A DNA stretch of 64,000 nt from Polaribacter sp. Hel1_85 (GTDB taxonomy: Bacteria; Bacteroidota; Bacteroidia; Flavobacteriales; Flavobacteriaceae), in the NCBI RefSeq assembly GCF_000766795.1, contig NZ_JPDS01000001.1:1431001-1495000 (forward strand). Reading direction: 5' to 3'. Position 1 is the stretch's first letter. Every line of letters starts with the position of its first letter. The position numbers and the translations under genes are program-made. Positions 7,304 through 15,025 of the stretch are shown here, in pieces. The notes under the pieces are model-generated. The model worked only from the letters and a program-made list of their open reading frames with translations, was not told the origin of the DNA and searched no databases.

Positions 7304-7927
7304 TTATTTTTTAATTTCTGAAAATATGTACAACATTTCTGTTGCAATTTGTAAACTTCTTTCTTGATATTTTTCTGCTTGTTGAATAGTTCCATCAAAC
7401 AATTTTGGATCCTCATAAGTAATAGGAATTCTCTTTTCTGCACCAGCAATAAATGGACAACCTACATCTGCACTAGAACAAGTTAATATTGCAGCAAACT
7501 CTGAACTTGGATTAAACTCATTATCATATTTCTTAGAAAAACCTATAATTGGATGTGAATTATCATCAAACTTTATTGCATAAACTGGGTTAACTCCTTC
7601 AGAAATTGTTAGAATTTTAAATCCTGTATTACTTAATGTTTCTGCCACTTTAGGAAACATTGCAGTTGCTTCTGTTCCTCCAGAATAAGTAACGACGTTT
7701 TTTAAACCTAAATAGTTTGCAATTGTTTGTGCCCAAATTTGACTTAAATGACTTCTTCTAGAATTATGTGTACAAATAAAATTAATTCTAACCTCTTTTT
7801 TTGCAACTACTTTTTCTTGGATATAATTTATTAAGGGTTGCAAAACACTTTTTCTATCATCAGAAATAGTCTCAATATTTAATGCTGATATCGTTTTTTC
7901 AATTTTTGGGTAAACGCTTTTATTCAT
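7304..7927 (-). CDS. arsC: Arsenate reductase, low-molecular-weight phosphatase fold
   Basis: A 207-residue enzyme expected to reduce As(V) to As(III). The P-loop CTHNSRRS (about residues 52-59) fits the CX5R signature in the CxHNxRRS form of thioredoxin-linked ArsC. Two further cysteines, in ILTCSSADVGCPFIAGAEKR near residues 150-160, are in the positions that relay the disulfide, followed by ITYEDPKLFDGT. The N-terminal extension of about 45 residues is common in the flavobacterial form. It lies 16 bp after arsR. Confidence 0.92.
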   Translation of the reverse strand: MNKSVYPKIEKTISALNIETISDDRKSVLQPLINYIQEKVVAKKEVRINFICTHNSRRSHLSQIWAQTIANYLGLKNVVTYSGGTEATAMFPKVAETLSNTGFKILTISEGVNPVYAIKFDDNSHPIIGFSKKYDNEFNPSSEFAAILTCSSADVGCPFIAGAEKRIPITYEDPKLFDGTIQQAEKYQERSLQIATEMLYIFSEIKK

Positions 7928-7943
7928 GTTTTTACTTTTATTT

Positions 7944-8270
7944 TTAACAACAGTTTTCTGTTGGATTCTTGTTTAAAAATTTATTTAATCTATTTTTTAT
8001 TTGCTCCCAATTTTCTTCATCAATACAATAGCAAACACTTGTACCTTCTACTGTACCTTTTATAATACCTACTTTTTTTAATTCTTTTAAATGTTGAGAA
8101 ATTGTTGGTTGTGCCAAACCAATGTCTTTAACAAGGTCTCCACAAACACAAGACTTTAATTTTATAATAAAATCTAAAATGGCAATTCTTGCAGGATGAC
8201 CTAACACTTTTGCAATGGCAGCAATTTCATTTTGTTCATCGGTAAATATTTCTGACTTGGTTAACCCCAT
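7944..8270 (-). CDS. arsR: ArsR/SmtB-family metalloregulator
   Basis: A 108-residue winged-helix repressor. The motif KSCVCGDLV (about residues 39-47) is the classical As(III) sensor site at the start of helix 3, followed by the recognition helix LAQPTISQHLKELKKVGIIKG. A terminal CC may add ligands. As(III) binding normally releases it from the operon promoter. It is the first gene of arsR-arsC-DUF6428-arsN, with 105 bp of upstream DNA that should contain the promoter. Confidence 0.93.
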   Translation of the reverse strand: MGLTKSEIFTDEQNEIAAIAKVLGHPARIAILDFIIKLKSCVCGDLVKDIGLAQPTISQHLKELKKVGIIKGTVEGTSVCYCIDEENWEQIKNRLNKFLNKNPTENCC

Positions 8271-8375
8271 CTTAATTTGTTTATTGCAATATTACGATTA
8301 ATAAATAAAACAAACACCAAAAAAAATTAATTTTTTTAGAATTATATCAAATCAACTTAAGTAAAAAACAACTAA

Positions 8376-9281
8376 TTATTTACTTAAATCGAACAAATAA
8401 CCAACAGAAAGATTAAAGTAACTGGTGTTTTTAAGAGAATCTTCATAAACTAAAGAGTTAGGTAAATTAAGGTTATACCCTAGTTCGAAATCCCAAGATT
8501 TTAAAGAAAGTGAAAGCGGAAAGTTTATTTGTGTGTTTAATAAATCAAAAACATCAAAATTAAACGTTCTATACACTGTTGCATTGGCTAATGTAACCAA
8601 TCTGCTAATAGTAAGACTTTGCTTAGCAATTATAAAGTTTAATCTTGGTCTTAAACGCAATGCAAAATTAGAGGTTCTTTTTAAGGTTAAATTCACAAAA
8701 CTACTAGAAACTAATTGGTAACTTTCTTCTGTGCCAAATAAATAAGAACCAGAAATATTGGTTCCTAAAGTTCTTTTTTTATTTCTAATTCCAAGGCTTA
8801 CATCCAAAGAATTTGTAAAACCATCATAATCATCAGAATAAAAATACTTTGTATAGCCTAAATTATAATTGAATATTTTCTTTTTTCCAATAGTATTAAA
8901 ATATCCTGCAGAAACACTTGTAAAATCCCAACTTGGAGCAAAATTTTGGTAATAAATCCCTGAAATACTAGCATTAAATCCAGAAGAATGATAATAAGAA
9001 ACTTGCGGAATTATGTTAAATTGATCTGTGCCCGAATCTCTTCCTGAAAAAAAAGTATTGCTATTGTAAGAGACAGAAGTATATAAAAAATTGTAAGAAA
9101 AATCACTTTCTATCAACTCGTCTAAAAACTGTTGATCATTAAAAAAAAGCTCGTCTAATAAACCATCAATTTCATCGTCTATAGGATCTTGTGCATAAGA
9201 ACAAAAAGAGGTTGCCATTGTAAACAATAGCAACCCAAAAACTTTTGTAGCTGTTTTAATTTCCTGAAAAGGATTTGTCAT
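8376..9281 (-). CDS. Outer-membrane beta-barrel protein of the ECF sigma cluster
   Basis: A 301-residue protein. A signal peptide (about residues 1-30, ending TSFCSYAQ) is followed by an acidic Asp/Glu segment and then alternating amphipathic strands (for example FNASISGIYYQNF and YQLVSSSFVNLTLKRTSN) ending with ...LSVGYLFDLSK, typical of a barrel. No named family is recognised. It is the fifth and last gene of the minus-strand series starting with the ECF sigma factor, 12 bp after the preceding gene, so it is probably an output of that sigma factor. Confidence 0.75.
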   Translation of the reverse strand: MTNPFQEIKTATKVFGLLLFTMATSFCSYAQDPIDDEIDGLLDELFFNDQQFLDELIESDFSYNFLYTSVSYNSNTFFSGRDSGTDQFNIIPQVSYYHSSGFNASISGIYYQNFAPSWDFTSVSAGYFNTIGKKKIFNYNLGYTKYFYSDDYDGFTNSLDVSLGIRNKKRTLGTNISGSYLFGTEESYQLVSSSFVNLTLKRTSNFALRLRPRLNFIIAKQSLTISRLVTLANATVYRTFNFDVFDLLNTQINFPLSLSLKSWDFELGYNLNLPNSLVYEDSLKNTSYFNLSVGYLFDLSK

Positions 9282-9293
9282 AATTTTTTAAAA

Positions 9294-9767
9294 CTAATTA
9301 CCTCTAACTCTCCTTTTCTTTCCATCATTTCCATTTTCTCTAGTACCATTTCTCAATTCTCCTCTATCTTTTGCTTCTCTAATTTTGTCTATTCTATCTT
9401 TTAACATCTTACGTTGATCTACTGTAAGTGTTTTTCTAAAATTATCTCTTGTTTTTCTTAAACGAACTTGTTGGTTTCTCACCAAATCTTTTTGCGTTCT
9501 TGTAAAAGTTGCTAAAAGTTTAGCTCTTATTTCACTTTTAGAAATGGTTTTATCTCTTAAAATAGCTAATTGCTCTTTTGTAAGTGTAGCTTTAAATACT
9601 TCTCTATTAGATTTCATTACCGCTCTTTCTTTTTGCAATAATTCCTTTTGCTCTTTAGTGAGTTCTTTGGTAATTAAATCGTAGTTTGAATTTTGAGCAA
9701 AAAGTGTTGTATTAAATAACATCAAACTCATAAAGCTAACAGTATATATGATGGTTTTTAATTTCAT
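9294..9767 (-). CDS. Secreted basic coiled-coil protein, Spy/CpxP-like
   Basis: A 157-residue protein. A signal peptide runs to about residue 24 (TTLFAQ); the rest is almost wholly helical and charged, with three repeats of an L(T/S)xEQ/DQ pattern (LTKEQKELLQKER, LTKEQLAILRDK, LTVDQRKMLKDR) like the LTxxQ motifs of Spy/CpxP periplasmic chaperones. The C-terminus is very basic. The ATG at 9765-9767 is preferred over a TTG 30 bp upstream because it starts a proper signal peptide. Envelope-stress function is inferred from the motifs and the sigma-factor context. Confidence 0.75.
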   Translation of the reverse strand: MKLKTIIYTVSFMSLMLFNTTLFAQNSNYDLITKELTKEQKELLQKERAVMKSNREVFKATLTKEQLAILRDKTISKSEIRAKLLATFTRTQKDLVRNQQVRLRKTRDNFRKTLTVDQRKMLKDRIDKIREAKDRGELRNGTRENGNDGKKRRVRGN

Positions 9768-9820
9768 TTTTATTATTATTTTTTTACTCTTTAACAACTA
9801 AAGTACAAAATTACTATTTA

Positions 9821-10696
9821 TTATTTACAGGTATCTTTAGCAGCAGCATATTCTGTTGCATCATTAATTGTTGCTGTAGTTTGATCTCTATAAAAGATAT
9901 CTACAGGAAAATTTAAAACTGGCTTTTCTGTAACATCAGGATTTGCTTTATGCCATTCTCTTAATAATTTAAAATCTTTTCTTTCATTTACCTCTATAAC
10001 AGAAGCATCTGCCATTGTAAAACTAACTGGTAATACTAATTTAAAACATTTTCTTTTGTCTTTTCCTTTTCTACAAGAATCTTTTATAGCTTTTAACTCA
10101 TCAAGATCAATTAAAGTTTGTACTGTACCATCTTCTTTTAAAGTAACATCTAAAGGAAAAACTAATTCTGGACGTTCTGTAACATCAGGATTTGCTTCAT
10201 ACCAATCTTTAATTAATGTCCAATCTTCTTTACTATTTAAAGTAATTGAAGAATTGTCTGCCATAATAAAATCTATAGGAAATACAAATTCAAAACATTT
10301 AAACCTTCTCCTTCTTCTTTTCTCATTAGTATCTGTTAATTGTTTTCCGGCCAAAGAAAAATACACATCACTTGTTGCTTCTTCTCTAGAAAGATTATCT
10401 GTTGCAACTGCAACTTTATACCCCAAACCTACTGCTAACTCAGCACTTTGAACATAACTATCTGCTAAATCTCCATTAAAAACTATTGTTGTAGCAGCTG
10501 GTAAATTGTTTACTGCAACTACTTCTGTTGTTGCACTTTCTATTTGTGAAATCAATGTTGCATCATCAGCTACAGTTTCTAATCCTTCAGAATCTGAACA
10601 AGATGTAAATAATAATACTGACAAAATAAACGCACTAATTGATAAAAATAAAACACTTGATTTAAGAATGCTTTCTTTAGAAATTGAAGTTCTCAT
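9821..10696 (-). CDS. Lipoprotein with duplicated domain in the ECF sigma cluster
   Basis: A 291-residue lipoprotein (lipobox LLFTSC-S, Cys about residue 33). Two tandem domains of about 80 residues share a clear pattern: KCFEFVFPIDFIMADNSSI with DWYEANPDVTERPELVFPLDV (residues about 132-205), and KCFKLVLPVSFTMADASVI with EWHKANPDVTEKPVLNFPVDI (about 215-285). The duplication is visible in the DNA too. Family not recognised; similar pairs occur in flavobacterial proteins near ECF sigma genes. Placement suggests an envelope component sensed by, or made under control of, the sigma/anti-sigma pair. Confidence 0.7.
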   Translation of the reverse strand: MRTSISKESILKSSVLFLSISAFILSVLLFTSCSDSEGLETVADDATLISQIESATTEVVAVNNLPAATTIVFNGDLADSYVQSAELAVGLGYKVAVATDNLSREEATSDVYFSLAGKQLTDTNEKRRRRRFKCFEFVFPIDFIMADNSSITLNSKEDWTLIKDWYEANPDVTERPELVFPLDVTLKEDGTVQTLIDLDELKAIKDSCRKGKDKRKCFKLVLPVSFTMADASVIEVNERKDFKLLREWHKANPDVTEKPVLNFPVDIFYRDQTTATINDATEYAAAKDTCK

Positions 10697-10768
10697 AATT
10701 GTAAATTTTTTAATTATTAATTGTTTCTATTTATTTAGAACTACATTTTTTAAAATAGTTTGAAAAAA

Positions 10769-11305
10769 TTATAAAATAATTGTTTCTAAGAAACCATCAT
10801 CTGTGTAATTATCTATTAATGAATCTTCTACAAACAAAGAATTTAAAAATAAATCATCCATTTTTTGTTCAGAAAGTTCTGCTTTTATCAAAATTTCATT
10901 TATTATAGTTGCGTCTGCAAACAAATCCATTTCTGCATCTTCTACTAATAATGAGTTGATTAAAACATCATCTGAAAAGGCTAGAAACTCAATATTGTTT
11001 TCATTTATAGTATTATTATCAGCTTTTTGCAACCAAATTGTTAACGCAAAAATAAAAACTACAGATGCTGCAGCCATAAACCTAAACTGTGGTTTCATCC
11101 AAAAAACGATTTGTTTTTTGGTTGTTTTTGGCATCTCTTTAATTTCTTCTTCTTTTATTTTGTCTAAAATTGACATTTTAGATTTCGCAAAATATCCTTC
11201 AGAAACAGTTGTTCCTAAATATTCTTTATGATGTTTAGAAATATCACTTTTAAAACCTTCTTTTAAAAAGCTTTTTTTGTTGTTATTTTTTGTTGATTTT
11301 TCCAT
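10769..11305 (-). CDS. Putative anti-sigma factor, single-pass membrane protein
   Basis: A 178-residue protein encoded 41 bp after the ECF sigma gene. A basic cytoplasmic N-terminus (about 1-88) is followed by one transmembrane helix (about 90-110, FMAAASVVFIFALTIW) and an acidic extracytoplasmic tail. The tail repeats a motif: INSLLVEDAEMDLF and LNSLFVEDSLIDNY. The topology and position are those of an anti-sigma factor, though no zinc-binding ZAS motif is visible. Function inferred from operon position. Confidence 0.7.
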   Translation of the reverse strand: MEKSTKNNNKKSFLKEGFKSDISKHHKEYLGTTVSEGYFAKSKMSILDKIKEEEIKEMPKTTKKQIVFWMKPQFRFMAAASVVFIFALTIWLQKADNNTINENNIEFLAFSDDVLINSLLVEDAEMDLFADATIINEILIKAELSEQKMDDLFLNSLFVEDSLIDNYTDDGFLETIIL

Positions 11306-11346
11306 AATACATTTGTTAGACCTTACTTTATTAAGATAGTTTGGTT

Positions 11347-11886
11347 TTATAAAAATATTTTTTCTTCTATTGTTTTTACTGATGAATAATAAGACGATTT
11401 CAAAGTACTTTCTGGCACTTCTAAAATTTCTGAAATTTGCCGAAAACTTAGATCATCAAAATATTTCATTTGAAAAATTCTTTTTTGTTTTATTTTAAAT
11501 CCATCAATAATTGAATTTAGTTTTTTGTGAATTTCATCGCCATCAAAATATGCATCATCAAATAATACTTCTAAGTGAGATTCTGAAATGGCATCAATAT
11601 TATCGTAACTTTTTTTGTTGTTTTTTTCTAAAAAACGAATAGATTCATTGTAAGCTATTCTATACATCCAAGTATGTAAAGTGCTTTTTTCTTGAAAGTT
11701 TTGAATGCTTTTATAAATTCTGATAAATGTGTTTTGTAAAACATCATCTGCATTTTCATGCGTAGTTACAATCTTTCTAATATGCCAATACAAACGTTCT
11801 TGATAGACATCAAGAAGCTCACTAAAAGCGGCATCTTTTTGTGTAACATCTTTTAACTTTTTTACAAGTTCAACGTCTTTATTCAA
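11347..11886 (-). CDS. ECF RNA polymerase sigma factor (sigma-70 family)
   Basis: A 179-residue group IV sigma factor. Region 2 spans about residues 22-92 (YWHIRKIVTTHENADDVLQNTFIRIYKSIQNF, given here in parts: ENADDVLQNTFIRIYKSI; then LHTWMYRIAYNESIRFL). Region 4 spans about 125-175 (QKRIFQMKYFDDLSFRQI, SEILEVPESTLKSSYYSSVK). There is no region 3, as expected for ECF sigma factors. It heads a five-gene minus-strand unit with a membrane anti-sigma and three envelope proteins, suggesting control of an envelope response. The 208-bp divergent space to yaaA should hold its promoter. Confidence 0.93.
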   Translation of the reverse strand: MNKDVELVKKLKDVTQKDAAFSELLDVYQERLYWHIRKIVTTHENADDVLQNTFIRIYKSIQNFQEKSTLHTWMYRIAYNESIRFLEKNNKKSYDNIDAISESHLEVLFDDAYFDGDEIHKKLNSIIDGFKIKQKRIFQMKYFDDLSFRQISEILEVPESTLKSSYYSSVKTIEEKIFL

Positions 11887-12094
11887 GTATTGGTTTGTTA
11901 GTTTCTTTTCTTTGACCCAAGATAAATGAATTAGTTTGATTATTAATAGAAAAAACTCAACTTCATTCTTTCTATCAATTTTTTAAATAGTTTTATCAAA
12001 ATTAACTTCCAAAAATATTTAGGAAAAAACTACAATCATTAGTATTTTTACAATTAAACTATTTAATGTTTAAACTTTTCAATAGAAATAAGAG

Positions 12095-12853
12095 ATGAAA
12101 ATCATAATATCACCAGCAAAATCTTTAGATTTTGAAAGTAATGTACCCACTAGTTTGCATACGCAACCACGTTTTTTAGAACAATCAGAAAAACTGAACA
12201 AAAAACTAAAAACACTTTCTAAGAAAAAATTATCTGAATTAATGAAAATTTCTGATGATTTGGCTGCATTAAATTATGAAAGAAATCAAACTTGGGAAAC
12301 GCCTTTTACTCCAGAAAATGCAAAACAAGCTATTTATGCTTTTACGGGTGCAGTTTTTCAAGGAATTGATGTAAATACTTTGGAAGCAGAAAAATTACCA
12401 CTTCTTCAAAATAGATTAAGAATTTTATCTGGTTTATATGGATTGTTAAGACCCTTAGATTTAATACAACCTTACCGTTTAGAAATGGGAACTCGTATTA
12501 AAGTTGGTAGAAAAGACAATCTGTATAAATTTTGGGATGATACTGTTGCTAAAGCATTGAATGAAGAATTAGAAGATGGTGAGTTACTAGTTAATTTAGC
12601 TAGCTTAGAATACTTTAAAGTGATTCCTAAAAAGGTTTTAAAAGTGCCAATGATTACACCTGTTTTTAAAGATTTAAAAAACGGAGAGTATAAAACTATT
12701 ATGACTTTTGCTAAAAAAGCACGTGGATTAATGGTGCGTTACATTATAGATAACAACGTAAAAACAATTGAAGATTTAAAAGGTTTTGATGCTGATAAAT
12801 ATCGTTTTTCTGAAGAAATGTCTACAGAAACAGAATTGGTTTTTACGAGATAG
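12095..12853 (+). CDS. yaaA: Peroxide stress protein YaaA (UPF0246/DUF328)
   Basis: A 252-residue cytoplasmic protein of the YaaA family. It opens MKIIISPAKSLDFES, the family signature, and contains YAFTGAVFQGID and LSGLYGLLRPLDLIQPYRLEMG, all diagnostic. In E. coli YaaA lowers free iron and DNA damage during peroxide stress and binds DNA. Length matches the family. It is convergent with the sdaA gene, with an 18-bp-stem hairpin between them. Secure assignment. Confidence 0.95.
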   Translation: MKIIISPAKSLDFESNVPTSLHTQPRFLEQSEKLNKKLKTLSKKKLSELMKISDDLAALNYERNQTWETPFTPENAKQAIYAFTGAVFQGIDVNTLEAEKLPLLQNRLRILSGLYGLLRPLDLIQPYRLEMGTRIKVGRKDNLYKFWDDTVAKALNEELEDGELLVNLASLEYFKVIPKKVLKVPMITPVFKDLKNGEYKTIMTFAKKARGLMVRYIIDNNVKTIEDLKGFDADKYRFSEEMSTETELVFTR

Positions 12854-12864
12854 AAAAGAAGTTT

Positions 12865-12923
12865 GCAGTATTCAGTTGCAGTAAGCAGTCGCAAACTGAC
12901 TGAAAACTGCAACTGAATACTGC
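12865..12923. terminator. Large hairpin between convergent yaaA and sdaA
   Basis: A perfect 18-bp inverted repeat (12865-12882 with 12906-12923; arm GCAGTATTCAGTTGCAGT) with a 23-nt loop. It is symmetric and lies between convergent genes, so it probably serves both as a 3'-end hairpin. There is no clean T-run. The CAGT-rich arms resemble the hairpin at 29362-29404 and the microsatellite at 1600. Confidence 0.65.
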
Positions 12924-12933
12924 CTACTAAATC

Positions 12934-14359
12934 CTAACAATCTACAATTCTTACAGTTACTGCTAAACCACCTTCAGAAGTTTCTTTGTAGTTTTTATTC
13001 ATGTCTTTTGCAGTTTCCCACATGGTTTCAATCACTTTATCTAAAGGGACTTTTACATCTTTAGGATTGGTTTCTAAAGCCATTTCTGCTGCGTTAATTG
13101 CCTTAATTGCTCCCATTGAATTTCTTTCAATACAAGGTATTTGTACTAAACCTCCAATAGGATCACAAGTTAAACCTAAGTGATGTTCCATTGCTATTTC
13201 TGCAGCTACTAAAGATTGAGCCGGACTTCCTCCTAACAATTCTGTTAAAGCTCCTGCTGCCATTGCAGATGACACGCCTATTTCTGCCTGACAACCTCCC
13301 ATTGCTGCAGATATTGTAGCATTTTTTTTTAAAAATACTGCCAATTTCACCAGCAGTTAATAAAAACTGTTTTATGTGTTTAAAATTTGCGTCATGATTT
13401 TCTATCACTAAATAATACATTAATACAGCAGGAATTACACCTGCACTCCCGTTTGTTGGTGCTGTAACAACTCTTCCTAAAGAAGCATTTACTTCATTAA
13501 CTGATAAAGCAAAACAGCTTACCCACTTTAAAATTTCACGAAACTTAACTTCAGAACTTCTAATTGCTGCAATCCATTCTGTTGGATTAGAATATTCTGC
13601 ATCTTTGATTAGTTTTTCTTGTATATCAAAAGCCCTACGTTTTACATTTAATCCTCCAGGAAGAATTCCTTTTGTATGACAACCTATATACATACATTCT
13701 AACATAGTATCCCAAATTCTATGCAATTCAAAATCAATTTTTTCTGCAGAATTTATTTCTAATTCATTTTTAAAAACAATATCAGAAATTAATAAATTTT
13801 CTTTTTCACAATAATCTTCTAATTGTTTGGCTCTATTTATTGGATATGGAAAATTCTTTTTATTAATTTCAATTTCTTCCTCTAAATTATTGTTTTCTTG
13901 TACAATAAAACCACCACCGATAGAATAATAAGTTTCAGTTGAAATTTCTTCTCCTTTAAAAAAACCTCTAAAAGTGACACCGTTAGAATGAAAAGGTAAA
14001 AAATCTTTATTAAAAACAATAGAATCTTTATAAAAAGGAATTTTTTTTCCTCCTTTAAAGTAAATTTCTTCTTGGGTATTTATTCTGTCAACAATTATAG
14101 CGATATCTTCAATTGGTATATATTCAGGATCTGCTTCACTTAAACCTAAAAGTAATGCTAAGTCTGTTGCATGTCCTTTCCCTGTTAATGACAATGAACC
14201 ATATAAATCTACTTTAACAGCATCTATTTTTTCAAATAAATTGGTTTCTCTTAATTTTAAAACCCATTCTTGAGCAGCTCTCCAAGGACCTAATGTGTGT
14301 GAACTTGATGGACCTACACCAATTTTCAACATATCAAAAACACTAATAAATTGCGACAT
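12934..14359 (-). pseudogene. sdaA: L-serine ammonia-lyase, frameshifted in an A9 run
   Basis: Iron-sulfur L-serine dehydratase converting serine to pyruvate and ammonia. Residues from the ATG at 14357-14359 (MSQFISVFDMLKIGVGPSSS) run in one frame to ...[10 protein letters not shown], then the frame changes inside nine A residues (minus strand; 13322-13330). Removing one A restores 474 residues, the usual length, continuing [32 protein letters not shown] and ending TVRIVDC. All recognisable cluster cysteines of the catalytic domain lie after the shift, so the truncated product should be inactive. It could be a sequencing error, a true mutation, or a site of polymerase slippage that restores the frame. 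Confidence 0.9.
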
Positions 14360-14393
14360 TCGTAAAATTTAAACTTAAAACAGCTGTAAATGT

Positions 14394-14424
14394 AAAAAAT
14401 CCAACTCAACGAGTTGGATTTTTT
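14394..14424 (-). terminator. Rho-independent terminator of the DUF2853 gene
   Basis: Inverted repeat with 14-bp arms (AAAAAATCCAACTC at 14394-14407, complement at 14411-14424), 3-nt loop, and T-run on the minus strand. It lies 20 bp past the DUF2853 stop and upstream of sdaA, separating the two. Confidence 0.85.
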
Positions 14425-14444
14425 ATCAAAAATATAAATTTATA

Positions 14445-14783
14445 TTATTTGTAAATAGACTCTTTTCCAAATTCAACAGCTAACATATAGTAAACTACAG
14501 CTCTATACTTGCTTCTTTCAGATTTACCAATAGCTTCAACAACTTTTGCAATTGCTTCATCTAATTTTGGTCCATCTGCTAAACCTAGTTTTTTCATTAA
14601 AAAGTTCTTTTTAACTGTTGCTAATTCTTTTGCATCAGAACCAGAAACTGTTTCAGCATCTCTTTTATAAATAGACGGTCCTAAACCTTTAGTTACAGCT
14701 CTTAATAAGTCTGCATTATATTTTAGACCTTTATCGTCCATAAACTTAGAATACTGTGCTACTTTTTCGTCAAATTTACTCAT
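14445..14783 (-). CDS. DUF2853 family protein
   Basis: A 112-residue cytoplasmic, mostly helical protein. Starts MSKFDEKVAQYSKFMDDKGL and contains LLRAVTKGLGPSIYKRDAET and ELATVKKNFLMKKLGL, the conserved core of DUF2853 (a small family with a solved structure but no function). It has its own terminator and lies divergent from dnaK, so it is monocistronic. Confidence 0.9.
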   Translation of the reverse strand: MSKFDEKVAQYSKFMDDKGLKYNADLLRAVTKGLGPSIYKRDAETVSGSDAKELATVKKNFLMKKLGLADGPKLDEAIAKVVEAIGKSERSKYRAVVYYMLAVEFGKESIYK

Positions 14784-15025
14784 AATTACGTGTTTAGTGT
14801 TTTAAATAATATTTCATTCCAATTGAACTATCCAAATATAGGAAAATAAAAATGCTTTTCAAAATTCTTCCTGTTCAATACTTTAGATACAATTTGTGTC
14901 AGAATGTCACATCATTTTTAAATATTTTAAAAAAAAACTGACATTTTCAAGTCAAAAAGTAGTTGGCATACCATTTGACTAATAGAAAATGTAAAATTGA
15001 ATTAAAAAATATTAAAATAAATATT

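Noticed and set aside
12934..13350. Separate 138-aa protein with its own GTG start
   Set aside because: It is the C-terminal part of L-serine dehydratase after a one-base frameshift.
14963..15025. Longer DnaK N-terminus
   Set aside because: The extra residues are lysine-rich and unlike any DnaK; the ATG at 15026 begins the conserved [10 protein letters not shown].
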